Assembly: GCA_024637145.1 (NCBI GenBank)
Contig: JAGXFQ010000008.1
Location: 1 to 64,000 of the forward strand
Direction of reading: 5' to 3'
DNA: 64,000 nt
Source: Desulfobulbaceae bacterium
GTDB lineage: Bacteria > Desulfobacterota > Desulfobulbia > Desulfobulbales > SURF-16
Position numbers and translations under genes: made by a program. Positions 53,214-61,799 of the stretch are shown here, piece by piece (positions within the stretch are counted from its first letter, which is position 1; each line of letters starts with the position of its first letter). The notes beneath the pieces were generated by a model that saw only the letters and a program-made list of their open reading frames with translations, searched no databases and was not told where the DNA came from.

Positions 53214-54512
53214 ATGATATTTTTCGGCAAGACAAGGGAGAGCGCCCCGCCTCCGGGCCGGCCGCCACAGACAACCGCTCTGGCGGCTTTCTGGCCCCTT
53301 TTCTTGCTCCTTTTCTTACTCCTTGATTCGGCAGGGGCCCAGGAAGGAATGGACCGCCAGGAAGAAGACCAAAAGACCCAGCCCCGCACGGTGATGCGTC
53401 TGGTCACCGTGCTCGATCAAGACGACCGCGGCAAGCCCCTGCGCTTCCCCCTGAACATCACCGCCGAGACTGACGGCAAAGAAATCTATGTCATCAATGG
53501 CGGCCAAAACAATATTCTTATTTACGGCCAGGATTTCTTTCCCCACTTGGTGCTTGGCGCCGGCCGCGGTATTGCCACTCCGCAATGCATCTTCTTTGAC
53601 ATGGAGCAGGGCCTTGTCTACATCGGCCAGAGCCCCAAGGACCAGCAACCCAGCCGGCTGACCATCTTAAACGCCGCCTTCCTGCCTGAAAAAGAGGTGA
53701 CCTTTCTGGCCATGCCCGGGGCCGAAAACTTTTCGGTCACCAACGGCCTCGTGGGCAAAAACGGCAAGATCTACCTGATCGGCAACCAGAGCCGCGGTGT
53801 CCTTGTCTTAAACGCCCAGGGGGAATTTTCCCACTGGCTCAAACCGGTGGATAAAATCTACCTGGATGCCGTAAAGACCACGGACAGCGCCGAAAAGAGG
53901 CGAGACCACCTTCTTGAAATGCAAGAGGAACCCTCGACTCAAGAGGAAGAAATATCAGCCGCGCCCGTGGGGTTGCCGCCTGAACTGCTGCCCAAATCAC
54001 GGGGCACGCTTCCCACGGACGCGAACAAGGACAAAGATCTGCAGCCCGTGCTTCTCCATGACATTGCCATGGACAGTGACGGCCGTATTTTTCTGCTGAG
54101 CGAGGAGACCAGCAAGGTCTATGTCTATGGTCCCGGCGAAAATTTTCTCTTTGCCTTTGGCCAGAAAGGCGGCTCTACGGGCAAAATGAGCCGGCCCCGG
54201 GGACTTGCCCTGGACGAGAAGAAAAAATGCATCTACATCGTTGACTATATGCGGCACACCATCCTGGTTTTTGACATGGCGGGTCGGCACCTCTTTGAGT
54301 TCGGGGGCCGGGGCACCGGGCCGTTGTGGTTCAACTTTCCCACCGCCATTGATGTTGATCGCGATGGCCGGGTAATTATTGCCGATCTTTTCAACAACAG
54401 GATCCAGGTCTTGGAAAGCGATTTCGCCATCACATATCCGGTGTTCGGCAACACCAGGAATGTCCCGGCCCAGAAAAAGAGTGACGGCACAGAGGAATCA
54501 GGGCAGCCGTAA
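53214..54512 (+). CDS. Secreted NHL-repeat beta-propeller with inserted loop
   Basis: 432 residues. Signal peptide LAAFWPLFLLLFLLLDSAGA, then NHL blades (KEIYVINGGQNNILIYGQD, KIYLIGNQSRGVLVLNAQG, DIAMDSDGRIFLLSEETSKVYVYG, IDVDRDGRVIIADLFNNRIQVLE). A charged stretch at about 220-275 (KTTDSAEKRRDHLLEMQEE) interrupts the propeller. The ATG has no strong ribosome site. It follows the decaheme gene across the repeat element and resembles the propeller at 34265, so each cytochrome group has its own propeller. Confidence 0.86.
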   Translation: MIFFGKTRESAPPPGRPPQTTALAAFWPLFLLLFLLLDSAGAQEGMDRQEEDQKTQPRTVMRLVTVLDQDDRGKPLRFPLNITAETDGKEIYVINGGQNNILIYGQDFFPHLVLGAGRGIATPQCIFFDMEQGLVYIGQSPKDQQPSRLTILNAAFLPEKEVTFLAMPGAENFSVTNGLVGKNGKIYLIGNQSRGVLVLNAQGEFSHWLKPVDKIYLDAVKTTDSAEKRRDHLLEMQEEPSTQEEEISAAPVGLPPELLPKSRGTLPTDANKDKDLQPVLLHDIAMDSDGRIFLLSEETSKVYVYGPGENFLFAFGQKGGSTGKMSRPRGLALDEKKKCIYIVDYMRHTILVFDMAGRHLFEFGGRGTGPLWFNFPTAIDVDRDGRVIIADLFNNRIQVLESDFAITYPVFGNTRNVPAQKKSDGTEESGQP

Positions 54513-54557
54513 CAGCGGCATGCCGGCAGCATCATAAACAGAGGCAAGGAAGAAAGA

Positions 54558-55001
54558 TTGCATCCTTTGAAAATCATATCCATATTAACGGCTGCCCTGG
54601 CCGCCCTTCTCTTTTTGGGAGGAGGGCCGGTCTGTGCAGGGCCGGATTTTATCGTTGTGGCTCACAAGGACAATCCCGTCAAGGAACTGCCGGCTGCCCA
54701 GGTCAAAAACATCTTCCTCGGCAAAGAACGCTTCTGGCCCGATGGCTCGGCCATCACCCTGATTATGAATAAGAATGACGATATCCATGAATCTTTTACC
54801 AGAACAATGCTGCAGAAATCTCCGGCCCAACTCTCGGTATACTGGAAAAAAATCCTCTACAGTGGCGCCAGCATGCTCCCCCTGGCCGTCAAGGACGATG
54901 AAGCGGTAAAATCGTATATGAGTCAGCATAAAAACACCATCAGCTATATAGATGCCGATTCCCTGGACAAACAGGTGCGGCAAGTGGAGGTCACACCCTG
55001 A
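54558..55001 (+). CDS. Small periplasmic substrate-binding protein (PstS-like fold)
   Basis: 147 residues with a signal peptide (ISILTAALAALLFLGGGPVCAG). DFIVVAHKDNPVKELPAAQVKNIFLG and the WPDGSAITLI segment match the short phosphate-type periplasmic binding proteins found beside two-helix sensors. There is no ABC permease nearby, so the ligand is probably passed to the sensor proteins rather than imported. The start is TTG (AAGGAAG upstream). Its stop overlaps the CTG start of the next gene. Confidence 0.8.
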   Translation: MHPLKIISILTAALAALLFLGGGPVCAGPDFIVVAHKDNPVKELPAAQVKNIFLGKERFWPDGSAITLIMNKNDDIHESFTRTMLQKSPAQLSVYWKKILYSGASMLPLAVKDDEAVKSYMSQHKNTISYIDADSLDKQVRQVEVTP

Positions 55002-56686
55002 AAAACAGCTGGGGGAGTATCCGCACAAAAATATGGCTCTGTGTTCTTGTCTCGCTGATCGGCTATTTTATTGCAACCCTGGCCAGTTTCTACAGCAACA
55101 TGGGCCAATACAATCGTCTCTCCAAGCTGGAAGAGATCTGGTTCCCCATGGCCTCCCTGGGCACGGACATGCGCCACCTCTTTAAGACCAAGATCGACAG
55201 ACATGAAGACGCCTTTCTCACCGGCGAAAAGGAGCTGGCCACCGAATTTGACACCTTGAACAATGTCCTGCTGGACAAGTTTTCCCAAATGGAAGAAATT
55301 ATCCAGCGTCACCCCCAGATTCCTCTGAAGCTGGCCTCTATCCAGAAGCTCAGAGAGGATTACATGGTCAATATCAAATTGGCCAAGGCTATTGAAAACT
55401 GGATGGACGAGGCCGTTGACCTGACCCCGAAGCTGCAAAGGGAGATCCAGCAGCATGGCCGCCAGCAGCGCAGCCTCCTGGAACGCTTCAGCAGCCTCGA
55501 CAAAAACATATCCACCTACTTCATTGAGGCGATCCAACGCAACAAAACCACGACCCTGCACAACACCTTTTTCCTCGGCGGCCTCTTTCTGCTTGTCCTG
55601 CTCTTGGCCACCGTCATCATCGACAAAGTGGCAACCCGGCTACTCATTACCCCCCTGGCCACTCTCAAGGAAAATGTTCGCAGCTTCGCAATGACCCAGA
55701 AAATCATCGAGCCTGAGGAGGCAAGCCCCTCAGACGAGGTGGGCCTTCTGGCCTCTGCCTTTTATGAGATGACCAAGGATCTCAAGGCCACCACAGTATC
55801 AAAAAGATATGTGGACAATATTATCCGCAACATGTCAGGGGCCCTGGTGGTGGTTAACCCGGCAGGTCTGATTGACAAGGTCAACCAGCAGGCAATCGAG
55901 CTTTTTGGCTATGAGGAAAAGGATCTCGTGGACAAGGAGGCAGCGCTTCTCTTTGTGGCCGCCAAAGCAATGCCCCTGAAAAACATCAGCCAGCTGGCCC
56001 AGTGGCCCCTGAAGAATGTCGAAGTCAATTGTTGCACCAGGGACGGCCATATCTTTCCGGCCCATTTTTCCGGATCGGTGATGGACAATGAAGTGGGCAA
56101 GATGGTTGGCCTGGTCTGCGTCCTAAACGACATAACCGAACTCAAAGATTCCGAGCAGAAACTGAAGCAGATGGCCCTCCATGATGCCCTCACCGGCCTG
56201 GCCAATCGCCATCTCTTTTTCGACCGTCTCGACCGTGCCATCCACGAGGCGGAACGGAGCGGCACCAAGTTCGCCCTCTTTTTCCTTGATCTGGACAAAT
56301 TCAAACCTATTAATGATACCTTGGGCCACGATATCGGCGACCTTGTTCTCAAAACTGTTGCCAGCAGACTGCAGAACCTGGTCCGGGCCGGGGACACAGT
56401 GGCCCGCATGGGCGGCGACGAATTCACCATGATCTTAAACGGTCTGCACTCGGACCAGGACGCCAGAAAAATCGCCGCCAAGATTATTCAGCGTCTAGCC
56501 GCCCCCTTTACCTTCGGCAATATATCCTGCACCACGGGTGTCAGTATCGGCATGACCATGTGCCCAGACCACGGCCAGGTGGCCGAGCAGCTGTTCCATT
56601 GGGCAGACCAGGCCATGTACCTTGCCAAGAACCAGGGCCGCAACACCTATTGCCTGCACCAGCAATCAATCCTCAACCTGAGCTGA
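54998..56686 (+). CDS. Membrane sensor diguanylate cyclase (2TM-HAMP-PAS-GGDEF)
   Basis: 562 residues if translation begins at CTG 54998, which has GGAGG eight bases upstream and overlaps the previous stop. The track begins at ATG 55100 and loses the first membrane helix (WLCVLVSLIGYFIATLASFY), which is conserved in the paralogue at 56699. Order: TM1, a periplasmic helical sensor region (about 35-190), TM2 (FFLGGLFLLVLLLATVIID), HAMP, PAS (about 265-375), GGDEF. The active motif is GGDEF with intact I-site RAGD five residues before it, so it should make c-di-GMP and be product-inhibited. The upstream binding protein is the likely ligand partner. Confidence 0.85.
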   Translation: MKNSWGSIRTKIWLCVLVSLIGYFIATLASFYSNMGQYNRLSKLEEIWFPMASLGTDMRHLFKTKIDRHEDAFLTGEKELATEFDTLNNVLLDKFSQMEEIIQRHPQIPLKLASIQKLREDYMVNIKLAKAIENWMDEAVDLTPKLQREIQQHGRQQRSLLERFSSLDKNISTYFIEAIQRNKTTTLHNTFFLGGLFLLVLLLATVIIDKVATRLLITPLATLKENVRSFAMTQKIIEPEEASPSDEVGLLASAFYEMTKDLKATTVSKRYVDNIIRNMSGALVVVNPAGLIDKVNQQAIELFGYEEKDLVDKEAALLFVAAKAMPLKNISQLAQWPLKNVEVNCCTRDGHIFPAHFSGSVMDNEVGKMVGLVCVLNDITELKDSEQKLKQMALHDALTGLANRHLFFDRLDRAIHEAERSGTKFALFFLDLDKFKPINDTLGHDIGDLVLKTVASRLQNLVRAGDTVARMGGDEFTMILNGLHSDQDARKIAAKIIQRLAAPFTFGNISCTTGVSIGMTMCPDHGQVAEQLFHWADQAMYLAKNQGRNTYCLHQQSILNLS

Positions 56687-56698
56687 ACGAAAAAACCC

Positions 56699-58639
56699 AT
56701 GGCCATCGCCCAGTTAACCACCAGAATAGCTGCTTTCCTCAGCCGCAGCGGCAGTATCCGCAACAAGGTGTGGACCTGCGTTCTCATCGCCCTGGTGGGT
56801 TATTTCATCGCCACCCTGTCGAGTTTTTACTCAAACAGCCGCCAGGCAGCCCGGCTCACCCATCTCCAGAAGGTGGAAATGCCCCTGGCCTTGCTCAGCG
56901 ACCAGAGTCTGCAGGCCTATAAGGAGCAGATAGAAAAATATGAAAACGCCTTTCTCACCGGAGAGGCGGAGCAGGCCATTCAGGGCAATCGCCTCTCCGG
57001 CCAGATCAGTGACCTTTTGGAGAAGATGGCGGCCATGACCAGCGACAACCCCGTCTTTGATCATGGCAAATTAAATATCCGCACTCTCCTTACGAGCTAT
57101 AACGACTTTGCTAAATTGGCCTCAGAGGTCTATTTAAGCACCCAGGCCATTGAGACCTCCATTGAACTGCAGAAAAAGGTGCAGAAGCTAGGGAGCATGC
57201 AGACCACCATCCTCAATGATCTCCGCCACCAGGCCCGCTATTTTACCCAGCAGGTGGAAGATGAACTCCAGGAACAGCGGCGCAGCGCCCAGATAAACAC
57301 CCTCTTTCTCGGGGTTCTCTTCGTGGTGGTGCTGATCACTGCCATCTTGATCAGCCACGCCTTTGCCAGCCAGCAGCTCATCCGCCCCCTGGCCCAGATC
57401 CAGACCATGGTCAAACGCTTTGCCAAGAACAAGGAAGTCTACCGCCCAGCCCTGGGCAGCGCCAAGGACGAGATCAACAATCTGGCCCTCTCCTTCTGGG
57501 AGATGACCCAGGACCTCAAGGAGACCATGGTCTCCCGGGATTATGTGGACAGCATCATCAAAAACATGTCCGGCGCCCTCATGGTCCTTACCCCCGGCCT
57601 GCAGCTTTCCAAAATAAACACCAAGACCGCCTCCCTGCTTGACCAGCGCGAAGACAAGCTCCTGGGCCTCAAAGTCACTGCCCTGGTCTGCGAGGATATG
57701 CTGCCGCTTTTCCAGGACAAGGCCATTACCCCGCTGCTCATGGGGAAAGATGTAGTGAATCTTGAGATCTGCCTGAAGAAAAAGGATGGCATCCAGATCC
57801 CGGTGCTCTTTTCCGGCTCTGTCATGCGCAACGCAGACAACACCATCGTTGCCTTGATCTGTGTGGCCAACGATATTACGGAGCATAAAAAAACCGAGCA
57901 GGTTCTCCGCAAAAACGAAATAGAACGGGCCCTGGCCCAGACCGCCTCCCTCACCCGGATTGGTGAATTGACATCAAGCATTGCCCACGAGATGCGCAAT
58001 CCCCTCTCCTCCATCAAAATGACCATTAAAACCATCCAGCAGGAACTGGGGGATGTCAATCCCGCCTTCCACGAGTTGGCCGCCATTGCCCAACAGCAGT
58101 CACAAAGGCTGGAAACCATGCTCAACGACCTGTTGAACTATGGCAAACCCCTCACCCCCCAGCTGGAAGTGACCACCTTCGCCGATCTCCTGGCCGCCAC
58201 CTTGCCCGGCGTGGCCCAGGAAAAAGAAAAAAAAGGCGTGACAGTGGAAATCATTGACAAACTCCACGCCCTCCCTCTTGAGGTTGACAAGGAACTGATG
58301 ATCCGCGCCCTTGCCAACCTGATCTTAAACGCCATCCAGTGGTCACCGGCAGGCAGCAGCATCACCATCGCCAGCCGCCTCAGCTCCATGATGGGCGCCA
58401 ACGACCAGGCCATCATGGAGGTGCGCGACAGCGGCCCCGGCCTGGACAACACCAAGATTCACCGTCTCTTCCAGCCTTTTATGACCAGCCGCCCCGGCGG
58501 CACCGGTCTCGGCCTTGCCAATGTCCGCAAGATTATTGAATATCACGGCGGCACCGTGACGGGTTGCAACCATAACCGTGGCGGCGCCCTCTTCACCATC
58601 ACCATTCCCCTCGCCTCCCCCCATCTGGCCACCACCTGA
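56699..58639 (+). CDS. Membrane sensor histidine kinase (2TM-HAMP-PAS-HisKA-HATPase)
   Basis: 646 residues. TM1 VWTCVLIALVGYFIATLSSFY, a helical periplasmic region, TM2 FLGVLFVVVLITAILISHAF, HAMP, PAS (YVDSIIKNMSGALMVL to VALICVANDITEH), HisKA with SSIAHEMRNPLSSIKM (phospho-His), and an ATPase domain with ANLILNAIQWS, DSGPGLD and GTGLGLANVRKI. The N-terminal two-thirds match the diguanylate cyclase upstream, so one sensor was duplicated and given a different output. No receiver follows directly; the NtrC-type regulator at 48722 is the nearest candidate partner. Confidence 0.92.
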   Translation: MAIAQLTTRIAAFLSRSGSIRNKVWTCVLIALVGYFIATLSSFYSNSRQAARLTHLQKVEMPLALLSDQSLQAYKEQIEKYENAFLTGEAEQAIQGNRLSGQISDLLEKMAAMTSDNPVFDHGKLNIRTLLTSYNDFAKLASEVYLSTQAIETSIELQKKVQKLGSMQTTILNDLRHQARYFTQQVEDELQEQRRSAQINTLFLGVLFVVVLITAILISHAFASQQLIRPLAQIQTMVKRFAKNKEVYRPALGSAKDEINNLALSFWEMTQDLKETMVSRDYVDSIIKNMSGALMVLTPGLQLSKINTKTASLLDQREDKLLGLKVTALVCEDMLPLFQDKAITPLLMGKDVVNLEICLKKKDGIQIPVLFSGSVMRNADNTIVALICVANDITEHKKTEQVLRKNEIERALAQTASLTRIGELTSSIAHEMRNPLSSIKMTIKTIQQELGDVNPAFHELAAIAQQQSQRLETMLNDLLNYGKPLTPQLEVTTFADLLAATLPGVAQEKEKKGVTVEIIDKLHALPLEVDKELMIRALANLILNAIQWSPAGSSITIASRLSSMMGANDQAIMEVRDSGPGLDNTKIHRLFQPFMTSRPGGTGLGLANVRKIIEYHGGTVTGCNHNRGGALFTITIPLASPHLATT

Positions 58640-59059
58640 GCAATAACAGCCCAGGCTCCAGACCCAGCAGCCCGGCTCCTAGCCGGGGCAAAATGCCACA
58701 TAATCAGCTCTTGACCTCCCTCCCCCTCAGGAAATGGACAGCTGCCTTGCTCAGCCAGGCCCCTCCCTGCCCAAACCCCCCTGGCAAAAAGCCACATCGC
58801 ATTTTTTCTCCTTGAAAAACCGTTGTTTATCACGACCTCCCCCCAGGCACCCCAGAACCGGTACACCTTTTGCTCTTTAGCCCTGAGAGGAGAATACAGA
58901 GCAAGACCACGGAGGCAGGATAGAGGCAGCGAATAAAGCACCCCTTTAGCGCCGCGCGATCTGCGCGGAAAGGCTTACCTTTAATCAGCGGCAACGAGAA
59001 ATCGATTTTTTCCATATCCCTGCAAGAAGCTTAAGGCGGAAGAAGAAGGGAGATAAACG
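58640..59059. other. Intergenic region
   Basis: 420 bases with no credible ORF on either strand. No T-run terminator found after the kinase gene. Nothing else recognised. Confidence 0.35.
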
Positions 59060-59413
59060 ATGATTCAGGACACAGATGCCCCCGAAAATTCAAGGACTGC
59101 CGAGAATCAGTTCCACCCCAAGCGCCAGCTCCAAAGCCTGCGCGCCAAAGAGTGGATCATAGGCAGCGGCCAATGTCCGGTCTGCCGGGGAGTCAACGAG
59201 ACCTGGTACGGCCACCCCCTCTATACCGATCCGGGCAAGATAGGCCACAGCACCTGGTGCCAGCTGGCTGCTGCCATCAAGGAGCTGGGTGAACACCCTC
59301 TTTATGTGGGCACGTACCGCTCAGAAATAAAATTTGAAACCTACTGGAAGACATTCATAGATTTGTACGGCTGTGAGCACCGGCTTTTAGGAAGTCGACG
59401 CCTTAACTGTTAA
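59060..59413 (+). CDS. Small hypothetical protein with CPVC
   Basis: 117 residues, soluble, with a single CPVC pair at about 39 and two more Cys later (WCQLAAA, YGCEHR), which may bind a metal. AAGAAGGGAG precedes the ATG at a normal distance. I do not recognise the family. It lies about 155 bases before the PilZ regulator on the same strand. Confidence 0.62.
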   Translation: MIQDTDAPENSRTAENQFHPKRQLQSLRAKEWIIGSGQCPVCRGVNETWYGHPLYTDPGKIGHSTWCQLAAAIKELGEHPLYVGTYRSEIKFETYWKTFIDLYGCEHRLLGSRRLNC

Positions 59414-59569
59414 CAGAATGGCTGCTGGCCCTTGTTTGCTGCCGCTTTTTTTTGCATCACCCCTTGTTCATCCTTCTCTCCCCCATGAGTGTGTGAACAG
59501 GGAGGTGATGCATCTTTCCGGCCCCCAACAACAAGTGTTCAGCGCCTTTTTTTAAGAAGGAGAATCACT

Positions 59570-61291
59570 CTGAAGAATCTAGAAGATCGCCGCCATCACT
59601 CCCGCCTGTCCCTTAACCTTAAATTTAGATTGCGAGAGAGTTCCCAAAACCTCTCCTACGCCGCTGAAAGTTACGATATCCATAGCAATGGGATGCAAAT
59701 CATCACAGATGCCCCCTTGCAGCAGGATATGCATGTTGAACTCTGGCCTGAAGATGAAATGGGACTCCACCTGCGGGATTATGCCGAGGGCACCCATTAT
59801 GTCCATGGGGATGTGTGCTGGGCCCAAAAAAGCCCCGGCGCCCTTAAGAATTTGTACGGCATCTCCTTTAAACGCCAGATCAACTGGCCCATCCCCATGC
59901 AGGCCTTGAGCGAAAATTTATCGCGCCTGCCCCAAGAGGGCGTTCCCTCCCACTTTGTCCTGGACAACGTGGCGGACGGCATCTTCACCGTCGATACCAA
60001 CTGGCGCATCACCTCCTTTAACAAGGCCGCAGAAACCATAACCGGCTTTTCCCGCCAAGCGGCCATCGGCAGCTACTGCAGCGACATCTTCCACAGCAGC
60101 ATTTGCGGCAAGTCCTGCGCCATTGCCGCCAGCATCAGCAGCGGTGAGCCAGACAGCAACCGCTGTATTCAGATCCGCAATATGGATAATGAACAGGTGC
60201 CGGTGAGTATCTCAGCCGCCCCCCTTTATGACAATCAGGGCAATCTCCTGGGCGGCGTGGAAACCTTCCGCGATCTGCGTCCCAGCAAGATTCAGCAATA
60301 TGGCTGCTGCAAACAAAACCCGATGGGCGATATTATCAGCCACAGCCCGGCCATGAGCCGCATCTTTGAAATCCTGCCCCGCATCGCCGAGAGCGACAGC
60401 AACGTCCTGATCATCGGCGAGTCAGGGACAGGCAAGGAGGTGCTGGCCAAGGCCCTGCACAAACTGAGCGACCGCAGTGACGGCCCCCTGATCACCGTCA
60501 ACTGCGGAGCCCTGCCTGACACCCTGCTGGAATCGGAGCTGTTCGGCTGCAAGGCCGGGGCCTATACCGATGCCAAAACGGACAGGATCGGCAGGATCGC
60601 CGCTGCCGAGGGCGGCACCCTTTTTCTCGATGAAATCGGCGAAATCTCCCTGGCCATGCAGGTCAAGTTACTGAGGGTCCTGGAGACCAGGCTTTATGAG
60701 CCCTTGGGCTCAAACGCAGCCACCCATGCGGACATCCGCATCCTGGCCGCCACGAACAGCAATCTTGCAGAGCTCATGCAGAGCGGCCACTTCAGGGAAG
60801 ATCTCTTTTATCGCCTCAATGTGGTGAAGATTGAAATCCCCACCCTGCGGGACCGCCTCCATGATATCCCCCTGCTCCTCGACCATTTCATTAAAAAATT
60901 CAACGCCGAACGGCATATGGCTATCGGCGGCCTGGCTGACGAGACCCTGCGCCTTCTCATGCAATATGATTTCCCGGGCAATATTCGGGAATTACAGAAC
61001 ATCATTGAATATGCCTTTATTCTCTGCAGCGGCGGGCTGATCTATCCCGAACATCTGCCCGCCACCCTGAAGGGCCCCACGCACCCGGCCGAAACAAAAA
61101 TCAGCACCGGCCACAGCAAACCAATATGTCTGGATGAGATTGAAAAACAGGCCATTTTCAGCGCCCTGAGGCGTAACAACTGGAAGCGCATGAAAACCTG
61201 CCGGGAACTGGGGATCTCCAAAGACACCCTGCGCCGCAAGATCAGTCGTTATAAACTGCTGGGCAGGCTCCAGCAAGAAAAGGTGGCCTAA
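59570..61291 (+). CDS. PilZ-PAS-AAA+ regulator with Fis HTH and divergent GAYTDA loop
   Basis: 574 residues from a CTG at 59570, which has AAGAAGGAG seven bases upstream and opens the PilZ domain (EDRRHHSRLSLNLKFRL). The track's GTG at 59489 has no ribosome site. Order: PilZ (about 1-105, c-di-GMP binding expected), PAS (about 125-240), AAA+ (GESGTGKE; Walker B LFLDEIGEI), Fis-like HTH (RMKTCRELGISKDTLRRKI). Where sigma-54 activators have GAFTGA this has GAYTDA, so it may contact sigma-54 differently or not at all. It links c-di-GMP, made by the upstream cyclase, with transcription. Confidence 0.87.
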   Translation: MKNLEDRRHHSRLSLNLKFRLRESSQNLSYAAESYDIHSNGMQIITDAPLQQDMHVELWPEDEMGLHLRDYAEGTHYVHGDVCWAQKSPGALKNLYGISFKRQINWPIPMQALSENLSRLPQEGVPSHFVLDNVADGIFTVDTNWRITSFNKAAETITGFSRQAAIGSYCSDIFHSSICGKSCAIAASISSGEPDSNRCIQIRNMDNEQVPVSISAAPLYDNQGNLLGGVETFRDLRPSKIQQYGCCKQNPMGDIISHSPAMSRIFEILPRIAESDSNVLIIGESGTGKEVLAKALHKLSDRSDGPLITVNCGALPDTLLESELFGCKAGAYTDAKTDRIGRIAAAEGGTLFLDEIGEISLAMQVKLLRVLETRLYEPLGSNAATHADIRILAATNSNLAELMQSGHFREDLFYRLNVVKIEIPTLRDRLHDIPLLLDHFIKKFNAERHMAIGGLADETLRLLMQYDFPGNIRELQNIIEYAFILCSGGLIYPEHLPATLKGPTHPAETKISTGHSKPICLDEIEKQAIFSALRRNNWKRMKTCRELGISKDTLRRKISRYKLLGRLQQEKVA

Positions 61292-61799
61292 AAAACGGCG
61301 TCTCGTCGACAGGATCAAGCCTGGCCTCGCCATTGCCAGGCCTTGGCAACCTGAAATTCTTGCTAACAAAGGCGCCTTCTCTCCCTGGAGGGCTTCTTTG
61401 GTACCCTTGCCCGCGTCCTCCTTTGGGGGGGGAGGGGGGGCGCGCTGCTCAGACATTCACCAAACGCCGGCACCGGCCGGCAACCCGCTTAGACGATCTT
61501 CCTTGCCGGCCGGCAATGACCTCCGACCACCTTCTGCCGAAGCACCCCTGACCAGCCATTGCCGGGCCACCATCATCCCGACCGCCAAAGAAGACGCGCC
61601 CTCTGGACCAGCAGACGCCCTTCTCTTCCCACTCCCTGGCACTCCTGCCCTTCTTGCGCCGTTTTTCTTGCTGAGCTTTGCTTTTATTGCAAAAAAACGC
61701 CCCGCCCCCAACAATGCTCTTGCAAAAAAGCGCGCCGACCGGGACACTATAATCAGCAGAGACCCACCCCAGACCGCTCAACCGCGAGAATCGCCCTGC
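61292..61799. other. Intergenic region with GC-rich hairpin
   Basis: 508 bases. The ORF track's N-terminal extension of the next gene (61398-61799) is Pro/Ala/Arg-rich and not coding. CCGGCCGGCAA and TTGCCGGCCGG (61473-61513) form a perfect 11-base stem around 19 bases, without a T run. Confidence 0.5.

Noticed and set aside
59501-59555. GGAGGTGAT followed by a 15-codon ORF (ATG at 59508), a possible leader peptide of the PilZ gene
   Set aside because: The ATG is too close to the Shine-Dalgarno core and no hairpin or attenuation signal follows, so I cannot support it.
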